The position numbers and the translations under genes were made by a program. Shown here piece after piece: positions 24,501-34,311 of a stretch of 64,000 nt of DNA. Source of the DNA: Ephydatia muelleri (Eukaryota > Porifera > Demospongiae > Spongillida > Spongillidae). The notes under the pieces are model-generated. The model ran no database searches and was not told where the DNA came from. It worked only from the letters and a program-made list of their open reading frames with translations. Location of the stretch: the NCBI GenBank assembly GCA_013339895.1, contig JABACO010000016.1, positions 2,135,767 to 2,199,766 on the forward strand, read 5' to 3'. Position 1 is the stretch's first letter; every line of letters begins with the position of its first letter.

Positions 24501-26727
24501 TCAGATGCTGATTGATTTAATGCACTAATGTCCTTATCCTTCTCTTTGTTGTCTGTATTTGCACCTACGTTTTGTATGTGTGTGTATGTGTGTGTGTGGT
24601 GTGCGTGTGTGCATGCGTGTGTGTGTGTGTGTATGTGTGTGTGTATGTGTGTGTGTATGTGTGTGTGTGTGTGTGGTGTGTGTGTGTTGTGCACATATCA
24701 GCTGTCAGGAGGGAAGCTTCAGGGTGCATGCAGGGATGCTCACTCACAGGATCGTGTGCTTTGGCTATGTGGTCGTTGAGGACTCCTTGCCAGGGAGGTG
24801 AGTGGCACGGGTGCAGAGATCTGCAGACCTATGCACATGTGCACTAAATAGAGTGCCCGCATAGAATTTACAATGCATACTGTATTATGATAGTAAGGCA
24901 GTTAGCCTGAACCAGTTGTGCAACTTTATGTGTTCTTCCTTAAAAATCTTGTGTCACACACCTTAATCATAGCAACCAGTACACTGCATGCCCTATGCTG
25001 TCTGGTGGATTAATTTTGTTTAGCTCTGAGTTGCTCGTTGTTGTTTTTTGAATTTAATGAAGTTGAGCCTCATACCATCGTATCGGGGCTGTAGTCCTCC
25101 ATGACTGCCTCTTCCCTCTGTGGTCTCACTTATTCCATTTGCATCCCACCTGCCCGCTCCCACTTTTGTAGGCTATGTGTTGAAAAGCTGAAGGCTCTTG
25201 GTGTCCCTCCAGGTCCCCTGTATGCCAGACTGAAGAAGGGGGAGAGCATCACAACACCAGGGGGCGTGACGGTGGACCCTGCCGATGTGGTATCTCCGTC
25301 CCGCCCTGGGAGGAAGATTGTTGTCCTCGGAGACACCTGTGAGAGTGGCCATATTGTGCCCTTGGCGATGAACGCGGATGTCGTTGTACACGAATCCACC
25401 AATCAGAACTGCGATGGCCAGAAGTGGAGAGAAATGGTCACTCTACGCCTGGTAAGTATAGTAAGCCTGGAGTCCCTTTATGTAGGGTGGTGAGTAGGGG
25501 GTAGGAGAGGGTGGTGAGTAGGGGTAGGAGAGGGTGGTGAGTAGGGGTAGGAGAGGGTGGTGAGTAGGGGGTAGGAGAGGATGGTGAGTAGGGGTAGGAG
25601 AGGGTGGTGAGTAGGGTAGGAGAGGGTGTGAGTAGGGGTCGGAGCGGTGGTGTCGGGGGTCGCGGGGTGGTGCGTCGGGTCGGCGCGGGTGGTGCGTCGG
25701 GGTGGGTTCGGCGCGGGTGGTGCTCGGGTGGGTCGGCGCGGGTGGTGCGTCGGGTGGGGTCGGCGGGTGTGCGTCGGGGTGGGGTCGGCGCGGGTGGTGC
25801 GTCGGGGTGTGGGGTCGGCGCGGGTGGTGCGTCGGGGTGGGTCGGCGCGGGGTGTGCGTCGGGTGGGTCGGCTGCGGGTGGTGCGTCGGGGTGGGGTCGG
25901 CGCGGGTGGTGCGTCGGGCTCGCGCGGTGGTGCTCGGGGTCCGCGGGTGGTGCGTCGGGCTCGGCGCGGGTGGTGCGTCGGGGTCGGCGCGGGTGGTGCG
26001 TCGGGCTCGGCGCGGGTGGTGCGTCGGGTCGGCGCTGGTGGTGCTTCGGTGGGGTGGCGCGGGTGGTGCGTCGGGCTCGGCGCGGGGGTGCGTCGGGTCG
26101 GCGGGTGGTGCGTCGGGGGTCGGTCCGGGGGTGCGTCGCGGTCGGCGCGGGTGGTGCGTCGGGGTCGAGCAGGGGCTGCTGTGCGTGTTTTTGGTGCCTG
26201 CTGGGTCCATGTCTACCTGGGCACAGCCGGTAAACATGGCAGTCCGGACCACACATGTCCATTTTTTGTGTACCCTTGTGTTCTAGTAACAAAAGATCGA
26301 TAAATAACAAACTTAATTATTCAAAAGATGCTTTTCCCAATCGACGTTGTCTCCTTGTGCCACAAAATAGTGTGCAATATATTTGTGTTGTTGCATTCTA
26401 GATAGAATGTTATGTATTCAACCCACTTGTGTGGGCATACCTGTGAATGGAAGTTCATCGAAGCATTAAATACAGGTGCGTGCATCTTTTATTTTCTTTC
26501 TTTCTGTTTTAGCTATGGCAGCCGAATTTTGCAAGCTTGTGTCAGCAGGCAAGCTCATCCTTACACACTTCAGTCAGAGATACAGGAACAGTGGGGCAGT
26601 ATTGGATGCAGATGAGAAGAGTGTTGACATTCTCGTGGAGGAGGCGAGGCTTGCCCTGGGCAGCACAAATGTTGAGGCTGCAGAAGACTTGAAAACGTTT
26701 ACTGTCTCCGCTCAAAAGAGCACATGA
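18815..26727 (+). CDS. ELAC1: Short-form RNase Z (tRNA 3' endonuclease, ELAC1-like), seven exons with a one-base frame break
   Basis: Metallo-beta-lactamase-fold nuclease that removes 3' trailers from precursor tRNAs. Exons are 18815-18902, 23206-23321, 24100-24303, 24379-24480, 24709-24797, 25172-25451 and 26513-26727. The start [20 protein letters not shown] matches the family N-terminus. Exon 2 has [13 protein letters not shown] and the metal-binding THLHGDH; exon 3 has LFGLPGLL and IYGPHGL; exon 5 has THRIVCFGY; exon 6 has [22 protein letters not shown], and VVHEST; exon 7 has the last catalytic block [11 protein letters not shown]. The total is 364 residues if one base is restored near 25424, close to the human enzyme. 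As written, the frame misses the conserved NGHSTP motif (one frame over at 25433-25450) and also makes the exon 6-7 phase wrong; both are corrected by the same single base. Intron 1 is 4.3 kb and full of repeats. Confidence 0.85.
19078..19104. repeat. Poly(G) run, RNase Z intron 1
   Basis: About 27 consecutive G; a potential G-quadruplex in the non-template strand. Confidence 0.9.
19255..19497. mobile_element. MITE family A, copy 2, ending in a head-to-head junction hairpin
   Basis: The left end GGTCGTTTCCTCGAAAAGGG and the right end GGTCCCTTTTCGCGGAAAGG bracket family-A internal sequence (aatttccagtacgcgcaata, gaaagatactccgattctta). At the right end the terminal repeat is immediately followed by its own reverse complement. 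This gives 27-bp perfect arms (19441-19467 and 19471-19497) around a 3-bp loop. Confidence 0.7.
21024..21365. repeat. Poly(G) run followed by a minisatellite, RNase Z intron 1
   Basis: About 20 G (21024-21044), then roughly twenty degenerate copies of a 15-16-bp unit (gggggcagacgtatgag). The unit decays into shorter gggacagacatga units towards 21365. Confidence 0.85.
21473..21562. repeat. (TC)n microsatellite, RNase Z intron 1
   Basis: About 45 uninterrupted TC units, followed by a short C run. Confidence 0.9.
24575..24690. repeat. (TG)n microsatellite at the 3' end of RNase Z intron 4
   Basis: Imperfect TG/TATG repeats lie immediately upstream of the acceptor of exon 5 (24709), again close to a splice site. 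Confidence 0.85.
25480..25625. repeat. 22-bp minisatellite, RNase Z intron 6
   Basis: Tandem units of the type ggtggtgagtaggggtagga, six or more copies, with one-base length variants. The unit contains GGTGAGTA, a perfect donor-like word repeated many times just after the real donor at 25452. Confidence 0.85.
25626..26170. repeat. GC- and CpG-rich degenerate minisatellite, RNase Z intron 6
   Basis: About 25 degenerate 20-23-bp units of the type ggtggtgcgtcggggtcggc. Composition is starkly unlike the AT-rich surroundings. The array opens long artefactual frames on both strands. Confidence 0.85.
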
Positions 26728-27735
26728 TACAAAAACATGGATTTGTGCATTTAGTTTCTAGCTTATATGTTATACACTGTAATATGTATTTTTGATGCTC
26801 TGGTGCAATTGGGCACAACTGTGTCTAATGTAATGATAACAAATAGAGTGACACACAGAAACAGATCATTATGAAGTAGGAGCAAAACGAGAGTGTATGC
26901 ATTTTAATGAATGCATGAAAACCTGAGCAGGACAAGTGTTAGTTACTTCCCACCAAAACGACACATTAATGCCATCCGTCATGCATCTAACGCTTTGAGA
27001 TTTTGTAAAATGGTCTGAATTCATTCAAAACATTTTGATTGGCCGACTTCTCAACCCCATTCAATATTGGAACCTTCTACACGATGAGCAAATTTCACTT
27101 GGTCCCTAAAGTTGATAATATAATTCGTCTTTTTTCCAATGTGGAGTGTATTGAATACGTTGTGTCTGGGACAATAGGTTCAGCATATTATTGAGTTGCA
27201 TAATGTCTTAAATAATTAGCAGATGGAATCTCACACCTTATGGCTGTAAAAAATAATAATATGGTCAAGTCTAATTAACATCATCAATGTGCTAATTGAC
27301 TCCAATACATCATTCCGGAGAATCACATCTGATTAGCTTTATACGTATTTCGTTATACACTGCTTCTTCCACAGTGAATAATTCTTTTTTCACTAGTAAT
27401 TAATCACTGTATACTGATAAACAATTTCTGCTACATTCCATTATAAAAGTTCTAATTAATTACAAGAAACCATGTGTTTTATATTGGAATATAAAATATA
27501 CACAAACCAATATTACAACAGCAAGCAATAACAGTACTAATACTAGAAAGAAATGTAAATAGGACTGAAAACATGCTGAAGTGTAGGTGTCTTGATAGCG
27601 AGCATGGAGTACTGCTCCATCATCAAACACTAGACCACTCGCCGTTTCATTCAAGAGCCTCGCAAACACAGGCTAGCAGATCTTAAGGTTGCAAACGAGA
27701 CTCACCTAGACTACAACTTACTTTAATCCCTGAAG
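26728..27735. other. No gene recognised
   Basis: 3' flank of RNase Z and AT-rich spacer. A minus-strand frame at 27460-27669 contains one strongly hydrophobic segment but starts at GTG and has no splice or family support. Confidence 0.4.
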
Positions 27736-27739
27736 AGAG

Positions 27740-28606
27740 ATATCAGCTCAGAAATTCACAAGTCACTAGAACAGAAAGCAGATGGCATATACAAGCTACT
27801 ACCTCCCTCGTTGCAATGCTGCTTTGATCAGGCACATGAAAAAGGTTTGTCCTCTTAGTTATCTGCCCTTCCCATTGCAGATCATGGCTTCCATCTAAAC
27901 AAAGGAGAGTTTCGTGACGCTTTGTGCCTGAGATACGACTGGTCACTTGCAAATGTCCCACAACATTGCAATTGTGGAAAACAGTTCTCTGTTGACCATG
28001 CTATGGCTTGCCATCTTGGTGGTTTCCTAATGGTTAGGCACAATGACATCAGAGATATTACTGCCTCATTGCTGACTGAAGTTTGCCATAATGTTGCAAC
28101 AGAGCCAACACTACATCCTCTTAATGGAGAAATCTTTTCTTACCTTACAGCCAACACAGATGCTGAGGCCAGGGCAGATATTAGAGCAAGAGGATTTTGG
28201 TCAAAAAGCCAAGATGCATATTTTGACATAAGGGTTTTTCACCCAAATGCATCTAGCTACGTTTCTAAATCTCTTTCAGCTCTCTTTCGCACCCACGAGC
28301 AAGCCAAGAAAAGGGAATATGGACAATGCATTCAAGATGTTGAACATGCGTCTTCATACCCCTTGTTTTTTCCACCTCGGGTACAATGGGGAGAGAAGAT
28401 ACCACTTTTTACAAACGGCTAGCTGACCTACTATCTGAAAAGCAAGACAAAGCATATTCCCTCATTATTGGCTGGCTGAGATGTCGTCTGTCTTTTGCCA
28501 TACTGTGCAGTGCTATCATGTGCCTGCGACGAAGTAGGTCTTCTTACCACCACTCTGTTCATTACAATCTGGCCCTAGCAGTACATGAGGGCAGAGTCTT
28601 ATTATA
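27740..28606 (+). pseudogene. Retroelement C-terminal region, third subfamily, one frameshift
   Basis: Words in order: DHGFHLNKGEFRDALCLRYD, a C-x-C knuckle CNCGKQFSVDHAMAC, MVRHNDIRDITASLLTEVCH, ARADIRARGFW, AYFDIRVFHPNASSY, then a shift near 28385 to TTFYKRLADLLSEKQ and GWLRCRLSFAIL. The layout is cysteine knuckle, RHN, D-I-(K/R)A, then FDIRV, suggesting a PD-(D/E)XK-type nuclease fold attached to an RT now missing. This is the best preserved of the C-terminal fragments. Nuclease fold is inference. Confidence 0.65.
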
Positions 28607-30235
28607 GGCTGCTTTGATCACATATGTTAGTGTGTATTTATTGTTATTTTACTTAGTTATGTTGTTATGTATGTACTATTCTTGAATTTATTATTATTAT
28701 TACTTCCATGTTAATTGCATAATTTGACGCAAATGACAATAATAGCTCAATTTATAATTTCTGCAAGATATTTATAACTAAGACAAAATACCTCACGTTT
28801 TAGTTCTGTTTACTAACTGGATTAATGACTAATGATATATTAATAATGAATGGTACCCCCCTCCCCCGAGAGTTCTGAACTTGGAGGGTTGTTGCAATAG
28901 AGTTTTTGTTTAGGAACTGGGATCGCTCAAACCTAACTTCAGTTTTATAAAGTTAGTTTTCACGTCCAGTAACAGTAAAGCCTACTTTATCTGTGCACTG
29001 TGGCAACCCGCCCGATGTCGGAGTACAGCGCTATCCCATGTCAGTACTGCACTGAACACGGGCAGCCACATGTTAGTTGAATGCTGGGTATTAAACGAGT
29101 GCACCTATACTCATCAGATTGCTGTTCCCAGCCTCTCACATAAAGTACAACATCATGCTATTGCAATACCCTTCTGTAATTTGTACACACACATGTAATT
29201 CCCTTAGGGCGACATGCAACACTGTCTTGCCTCTGCTTGATGAAAAAGGATTTTTTAAATTTTTTTCCTGGTTCAGGGCTGAAATAATGATATTATGCCT
29301 GACTGAGACCAATGAAGGAGCACCCTTCCAAGATATAAATAAACTTACAGTACCTGCCTGATAGCATAACAAAAATGGCACTGGTACATGTCCCTCAATT
29401 TGTCACAGAGGGTAAAAACCAGTCCTATGGGACTACAGTGCCTACATGTTGCTACATTACCTATGAGCAGTTGTAGTCATGACGCAATAAATCAGTGGCC
29501 TTCAAATATACATGTGCATGTGTGGAATAGATCAAAATTGCATAGCTGGGCATATTCGGAATAGATCTGCATGTGCAGAGAGACAGGACACTTGATTGTG
29601 TGTCAGTATGTGTACCATCATTATTAGAGAGTGCTATTGTTTTTGACACATGTGTAACAGTGTGTGGTGTGTGTATGTATGTGTGTGTGTGTGCGCGTGA
29701 GTGCGTGTACATGTGTGCATATGTATGTACAGAAGGCCAATCGTATGGGACACTACTTTTAGCTACATGTACCTATGTACAGAGTGGATGTATTTAAATT
29801 CCTGTTCATTGATAAAGGAGTCATTGCAGAAAGAAGTATGGCAGACGACAAATACCTCGCTGGTGAATGTTACGTCAAATACGACCCAAATGTGATGGAT
29901 GTGTAATTGAGTTTCCAATCAAAATGAAGAGGTGCGTCACATTCACAAGGTGCAAAGCTTTTTCCGAACAGAAAGCCATACGTGCATGTTAATAAACGTT
30001 TTTTTGAAGGCCTGTACGTGTTTGTTGTTATGAAACGTATTAATCTATTCAAGTTTATCACAGTTGTGGGGGACTTGGTCACAAATTTCAGACTGTTGAC
30101 TCTCCCCACTCGCGAGCTCGAAAGACAGCCTCCGCGGTTTAGCCGTTTAGCGACATGGCAATGGTGACAAATACAGACCGCCCACCCATGTTACCCATGT
30201 TGCAGTGGCAAATCCGGGGGAAGGAGGTTCGAACG
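28607..30235. other. No gene recognised
   Basis: AT-rich spacer with a short TG-rich patch near 29665-29715. Short frames on both strands lack conserved motifs. Confidence 0.4.
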
Positions 30236-30268
30236 AGCCCCCCCCCCCCCCCCCCCCCCCCCCCGCCC
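30236..30268. repeat. Poly(C) run
   Basis: About 27 C interrupted once by G near the end. Confidence 0.9.
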
Positions 30269-30657
30269 CAAGTTTTCCCAGGGCTGTAAATTAGATTCAT
30301 AAAATCCTGGATCCACCCATCAATAGTTTGCTAACATGTTGTGCTTTAATAAACTAACGGTTTTATTAATTATTATTTAGCGAGGCGAGGGTTCTGTTAT
30401 ATTTAGTATGTTCTATTGAAACCTTGACGACCATTAATGGCAAGATGGCGCCGGTAACCTAACATGATATTTTTCAAAGGCTCCCCGAACCAGAAAAGTC
30501 TATGTAATGGAACAAACAAATGGCATGAAGAAGTGTACCACTGTGCTGCAAACCATAGTGACAACTCAATTTGTTGTTAACTTTAAACAACGGCGGCGGA
30601 AGATTGGGGGGGGCTCTAAAAGCGAGAACAATTACATTCATGATATACAGCGGGGAG

Positions 30658-30691
30658 GGTGGGGGGGGGGGGGGGGGGGGGGGGGGGGGGC
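30658..30691. repeat. Poly(G) run at the end of a dispersed repeat
   Basis: About 30 G directly adjoining the word cggcggatacagggcttttg, which is the inverted counterpart of the 1820-1835 region. The run is therefore part of, or abuts, the dispersed element. Confidence 0.9.
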
Positions 30692-31152
30692 GGCGGATAC
30701 AGGGCTTTTGTTGCCAGGTTAGTATTCCTCCTGCATGTCCGGCTAGGGAGATGGGGAGTAAGGTAAGAAGCTCGCCCATAAGCTCCCCCGTCGAGAAGTT
30801 TTTAAAAATAAAAGTCGGTGAATTGGGATCGTTTCCATGAAATGGGGGCTACGCTAAACTTTCCAGTACGCGCAATAATGTAACGCTTGAGTTGAAATGT
30901 ATGGCTAATTAAAAATTCAACGCCTTACAACTCCATGACAGATACTCTGATTTTCAGTGCGTAAGAAGCGACGTGTAGAGACTTCTTGAGTATTAAAATA
31001 AAATTGAAATCTTGAAAAAACATGCGTTAGGTTCTTGTTCGCGGAAACGATCCCATGCAATTATTGCATTTTAAAACTACTACAAATCAGCGTAATAGAT
31101 GGGCTATGCTGTGCCCTCTGGCTAGACAGTTAGCCTTTGGCAGCTCACAATC
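30692..31152 (-). repeat. Dispersed repeat, copy carrying MITE A copy 3 (filled site)
   Basis: Inverted match to 1651-1835, interrupted at 30825-31054 by a family-A MITE. Confidence 0.65.
30825..31054. mobile_element. MITE family A, copy 3
   Basis: GGGATCGTTTCCATGAAATG at the left and CTTGTTCGCGGAAACGATCCC at the right bracket 230 bp with the family's internal words. It sits inside a dispersed repeat whose other copy lacks it. Confidence 0.75.
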
Positions 31153-31797
31153 AATTGTAGGTTAGGTAATATCTCTGGACAGTTAGCCATTCGCAACATT
31201 ACCATGATGACCTGCATTTTTTAACGCATCGTCACCATCAAATTGTCAAGTACGTGACAGATAACTTAAGGTGACAATAGGCGTTTCTTCACTGAGCAAC
31301 CGCCAAATCGCCGCATTGAGGGCGCGTCAACACTATATAGGCAATTAGCATTCATTGCCCAAACCTCAGTTTGGACGTACCCGTGACAAATATGGCCGCC
31401 TCACATTGGAGTTTTGAGGGAACATAATTGCCTAGTGTGGACGAGCCCTCAATGCGGATCGATCCGGTTTGCGGTTGCTAGTGTAAAACGCCTAATGCAG
31501 GCTTACACCTGCAGTCAGCTACGATAGCTAGCTAATAACTGTACTTAGGGTGGAGCCGAAGGCCCTTAGGGTTTAGAGCTTAGAGTACCAGGTCAACTTT
31601 TCACCCACATTCCGAATCCACTGTCAAAAAACACCCGTCTCTTATCGCAGCTTTTTACAATTTTTCAGCAGCGCCTTCGGCGCCATATTACATTTCCTGA
31701 TGCATGCATGTGATATTTCGCTCTGACACAGGCAATCAATAACAATTATATAAATGCACATGTACAACACACAAAAATGACAACTAAAATCAATCAG

Positions 31798-31890
31798 TTA
31801 ACCCAGAACAACTCTTCTAGAAAGTATGGCCCTAGCTACTGATCTCACTAGAGAGACATTGAGCCGACCGTAAATCTCCGAAATGATCCA
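31798..31890 (-). pseudogene. Tail fragment of the first RT-endonuclease retroelement family
   Basis: The minus-strand words EIYGRLNVSLVRSVARAILS then RRVVLG and a stop match the C-terminal end of the family at 34312-38230. Confidence 0.6.
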
Positions 31891-32398
31891 TATGGAGAAA
31901 TGCCCGGTCAAAAGGAATTGACAATTGTTGCGGTTTGTATATTCGCGTATACTCCCGTATAACTTCCATGGAAAATGAAACATTGATTATTAATGCCTTA
32001 ACTACAATCCGCCCACCTTAGGTCGCAGTCGCGAAACTAGCGGGAAATGTGCTTTAACTTAGAAAGCAAATATCTTATCACCTGTTGAAGTAAAAATTAA
32101 CGAAAAGGTTATTTAAGTACCACAAGAGCTTCTCTAACTGGAAACCGAATTTGAGGCAATGCCGACACTCCTGCAGGGAAATACTCGTGTTTCGAACCCC
32201 TGGAGGTAAGACCTCTTGTATTTTCCTCAGGGAGTGGAGCTAAGGGACAATATTCGATTTATCCATAGAGAGATGGTGTGGCATCATGTGGTGAAAATAG
32301 GAAGTCGACAGCATTAACCTGTTGTCCTTTAGTTTAATGGCCCCCCTTCTTAATATTAATCCAAATCAATTAACAAGCTGCGCGTTAAATACCACCCG

Positions 32399-32642
32399 TT
32401 AACTCTTTAACAGGCAAAGCCAATTATTACAGTACACATGTTTGCAGAAAAAAAACTGTTGTGCGTTGCAGGAAAACGTAGTTAGCAAACAACTGCAACT
32501 GACACAATATATGACCAGGAAACAACTGATCAATATGTTGTTGACTGCAAAGTGTTAACTGCTTTGGTAAACAGAGTGGCTTTAGTACATAGCACCTGCG
32601 GCGCAATATTGCTCTGTTGCCTGTTGCCCGTGAAAGAGTTAA
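32399..32642. mobile_element. TTAA-flanked non-autonomous insert, piggyBac-like
   Basis: TTAA stands at 32399-32402 and at 32639-32642. Inside, the ends CTCTTTAACAGGCAA and TTGCCTGTTGCCCGTGAAAGAG are imperfect inverted repeats. Merlin-arm sequence (ttaaataccacc) is present on both sides, so this inserted after the Merlin arm existed. An alternative is that the duplicated block is the 12-bp ttaaataccacc, with the insert starting earlier. Confidence 0.5.
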
Positions 32643-32739
32643 ATACCACCTTTTCAAATAGGCTTATCATAACTATGGCAACCGTTTTTAAAACGGGTTG
32701 CCATAGATTTTTATGACATGCATATCTGGGTTTGTACCC

Positions 32740-33030
32740 ATACACATACACCCATACACACACATCTTTAAATACACCCATACACACACACCCACACTTG
32801 TATAACATATACACCCATACACAAATACACCCATACACACATGTATAACATACGCCCATACACACACATGTATAACACATAGGCCTACACCCATACAGAC
32901 ATACTCATAACCACGATGTTGCATACACACACACCTACACAGATGCACATACATACTCACATACACAAGAATAGACACACTAACTATAATATGAAATGCG
33001 GTGTTAAAGGTCCAACACATACACACAAAC
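32740..33030. repeat. CA/CACCCATA-rich simple repeat inside the Merlin element
   Basis: Degenerate tandem acacacccataca-type units with repeated TGTATAACATA words. Confidence 0.7.
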
Positions 33031-33172
33031 GCACATCTGGACACCTTTATACGGTGCAAGAGTACTTAACTCATAGCTATAGCAACCAATAAATTTAACG
33101 AGTACATTACCCCCTCACGATTGAATGAAATAGAAGGTTTTAATAATGGAGTAGTGCGACATTACTGATTAG

Positions 33173-33609
33173 CTATACAGGGTAATGGTGTGCGATGTGC
33201 TTCAAGATATTCTCAAATGCAATGGGCCCTCCAAATCGTTTCCTCCACATAAATTCAGGGAGATAGGTCTCAAATAGAGCAGAGTTCATCACTTTCCCCT
33301 CTCGCATCATCCGCTTACAGCAGCTCCACATACCCTCAACACTTTGGGTATGTGCTCCGGTGGTGGGGTCAACAAAATGCAGCGAGTGGTTGACAGCCAG
33401 ATGGGTGTTTCCAGTTATAGCTGTCAGCTGGTTGTAGGAGCTCCATTCGTCACTGAGAACTGTACTTACCGGTCGCACATGTTGGTAGATAAGGGGAAGC
33501 AAGGTTGCAGCATCTCGCTTCTCCACCTCCACCAAAAAGCACTCTCCGCTGCCTCTCTCAATCCCACCAAACACCCAGTGTCCATCCGTTTTAAAATAAG
33601 CCTATTTGA
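33173..33609 (-). pseudogene. Merlin/ISXO2-like transposase, 5'-truncated
   Basis: The minus-strand frame reads AYFKTDGHWVFGGIERGSGE, LSDEWSSYNQLTAI, NHSLHFVDPTTGAHTQSVEG, MWSCCKRMMREGK and ends HIAHHYPV with a stop at 33173. Upstream of AYF the frame hits a stop and runs straight into terminal-repeat sequence. The N-terminal zinc ribbon and the first catalytic Asp (in DESKFG of the sister copy) are therefore deleted. The second Asp (SDEW) and the Glu (VEGMW) are kept. It cannot be an active enzyme alone. Confidence 0.75.
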
Positions 33610-33785
33610 AAAGGTGGTATTTAACGCGCAGCTTGTTAATTGCTAGTTAATTGATTTAGATTAAGGGGGGCCATTAAACTAAAGGACAACCCATTAAACC
33701 GCTCGGACGCTACGACGATTCACGCGCAGAGCATTTTATAGTTATAAAACATAGGACATTTTCGCCGCGGAAACTGTCCCATTTG

Positions 33786-34311
33786 TTTATGCGATTATGT
33801 TATGCCCACATGGATCACGTGCACTTGCGATTGTGGATCTGTATTAATGCGCGTTAATTAGATACTGCAACAACAACAAGATCTTGTTGGCAACGAGATC
33901 ACGTGAGGGCTTTACTACAACGATCGTGCGTGCAGAGATAATGGCGGAACAAGCAGCTGTGTCTTAAATTCTTACATTGCAAAGCTGTCTCTACGGTGTG
34001 CTCGCTCTTCTATTCTAGAACATGTACATTAAGTGATACCTACAGGTAGAGCCTTTTACGCATATAAACTATCTGTGGTGAAACGGATTACAATAGCCTT
34101 AGTATCAAAGAGCTAGAGCGTATGCATAATGATATGCACTTCGTAACTTGTGGCAACATAACGTTTTACGTAGCAGAAACTCCATCCGAACGTTTTACGT
34201 AGCAGAAACTTAGTCTGCATGGCCATCACTGCACGTGATCATGTGTGTAGTTATTCAATCCGAAAATTCATTAATAAACGAAGCTGAATTAATAATTAGA
34301 TTCGGTAGTAA
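33786..34311. other. No gene recognised; short tandem duplication
   Basis: Spacer between transposons. It contains two tandem copies of a roughly 28-bp unit including aacgttttacgtagcagaaa (34160-34213). Confidence 0.5.

Larger units (their letters stand above)
32321..33690. mobile_element. Merlin (IS1595/ISXO2-type) DNA transposon, internally damaged
   Basis: Terminal inverted repeats begin GTTGTCCTTTAGTTTAATGG at 32321 and end with the exact complement at 33690. Homology extends inward for about 75 bp on each side. Flanks read cattaacc and cattaaac, an imperfect 8-bp duplication, as expected for Merlin. It contains a 5'-truncated transposase (33173-33609), a TTAA-flanked insert near its left end and a CACACCCAT-rich patch (32740-33030). 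Confidence 0.8.
32029..33785. mobile_element. Fold-back element, copy 2, split by a Merlin transposon
   Basis: The words aactagcgggaaatgtgctt, gaaaccgaatttgaggcaat, gccgacactcctgcaggga and ggaagtcgacagcattaac run to 32319. The element resumes at about 33692 with cattaaaccgctcggacgct, gcgcagagcattttatagtt and the outer end TTTTCGCCGCGGAAACTGTCCC (to 33785). Copy 1 (15757-16347) has the uninterrupted cattaaccgttcggacgcta, so 32320-33691 is an insertion. Confidence 0.75.

Noticed and set aside
25438..26310. 290-codon Pro/Thr/His/Arg-rich frame on the minus strand
   Set aside because: It is the antisense of a GC-rich minisatellite inside an RNase Z intron; no conserved domain, start context or splice support.
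27460..27669. Minus-strand frame with one strong hydrophobic helix
   Set aside because: No ATG start, no family resemblance, and it abuts a retroelement; one hydrophobic run is weak evidence.
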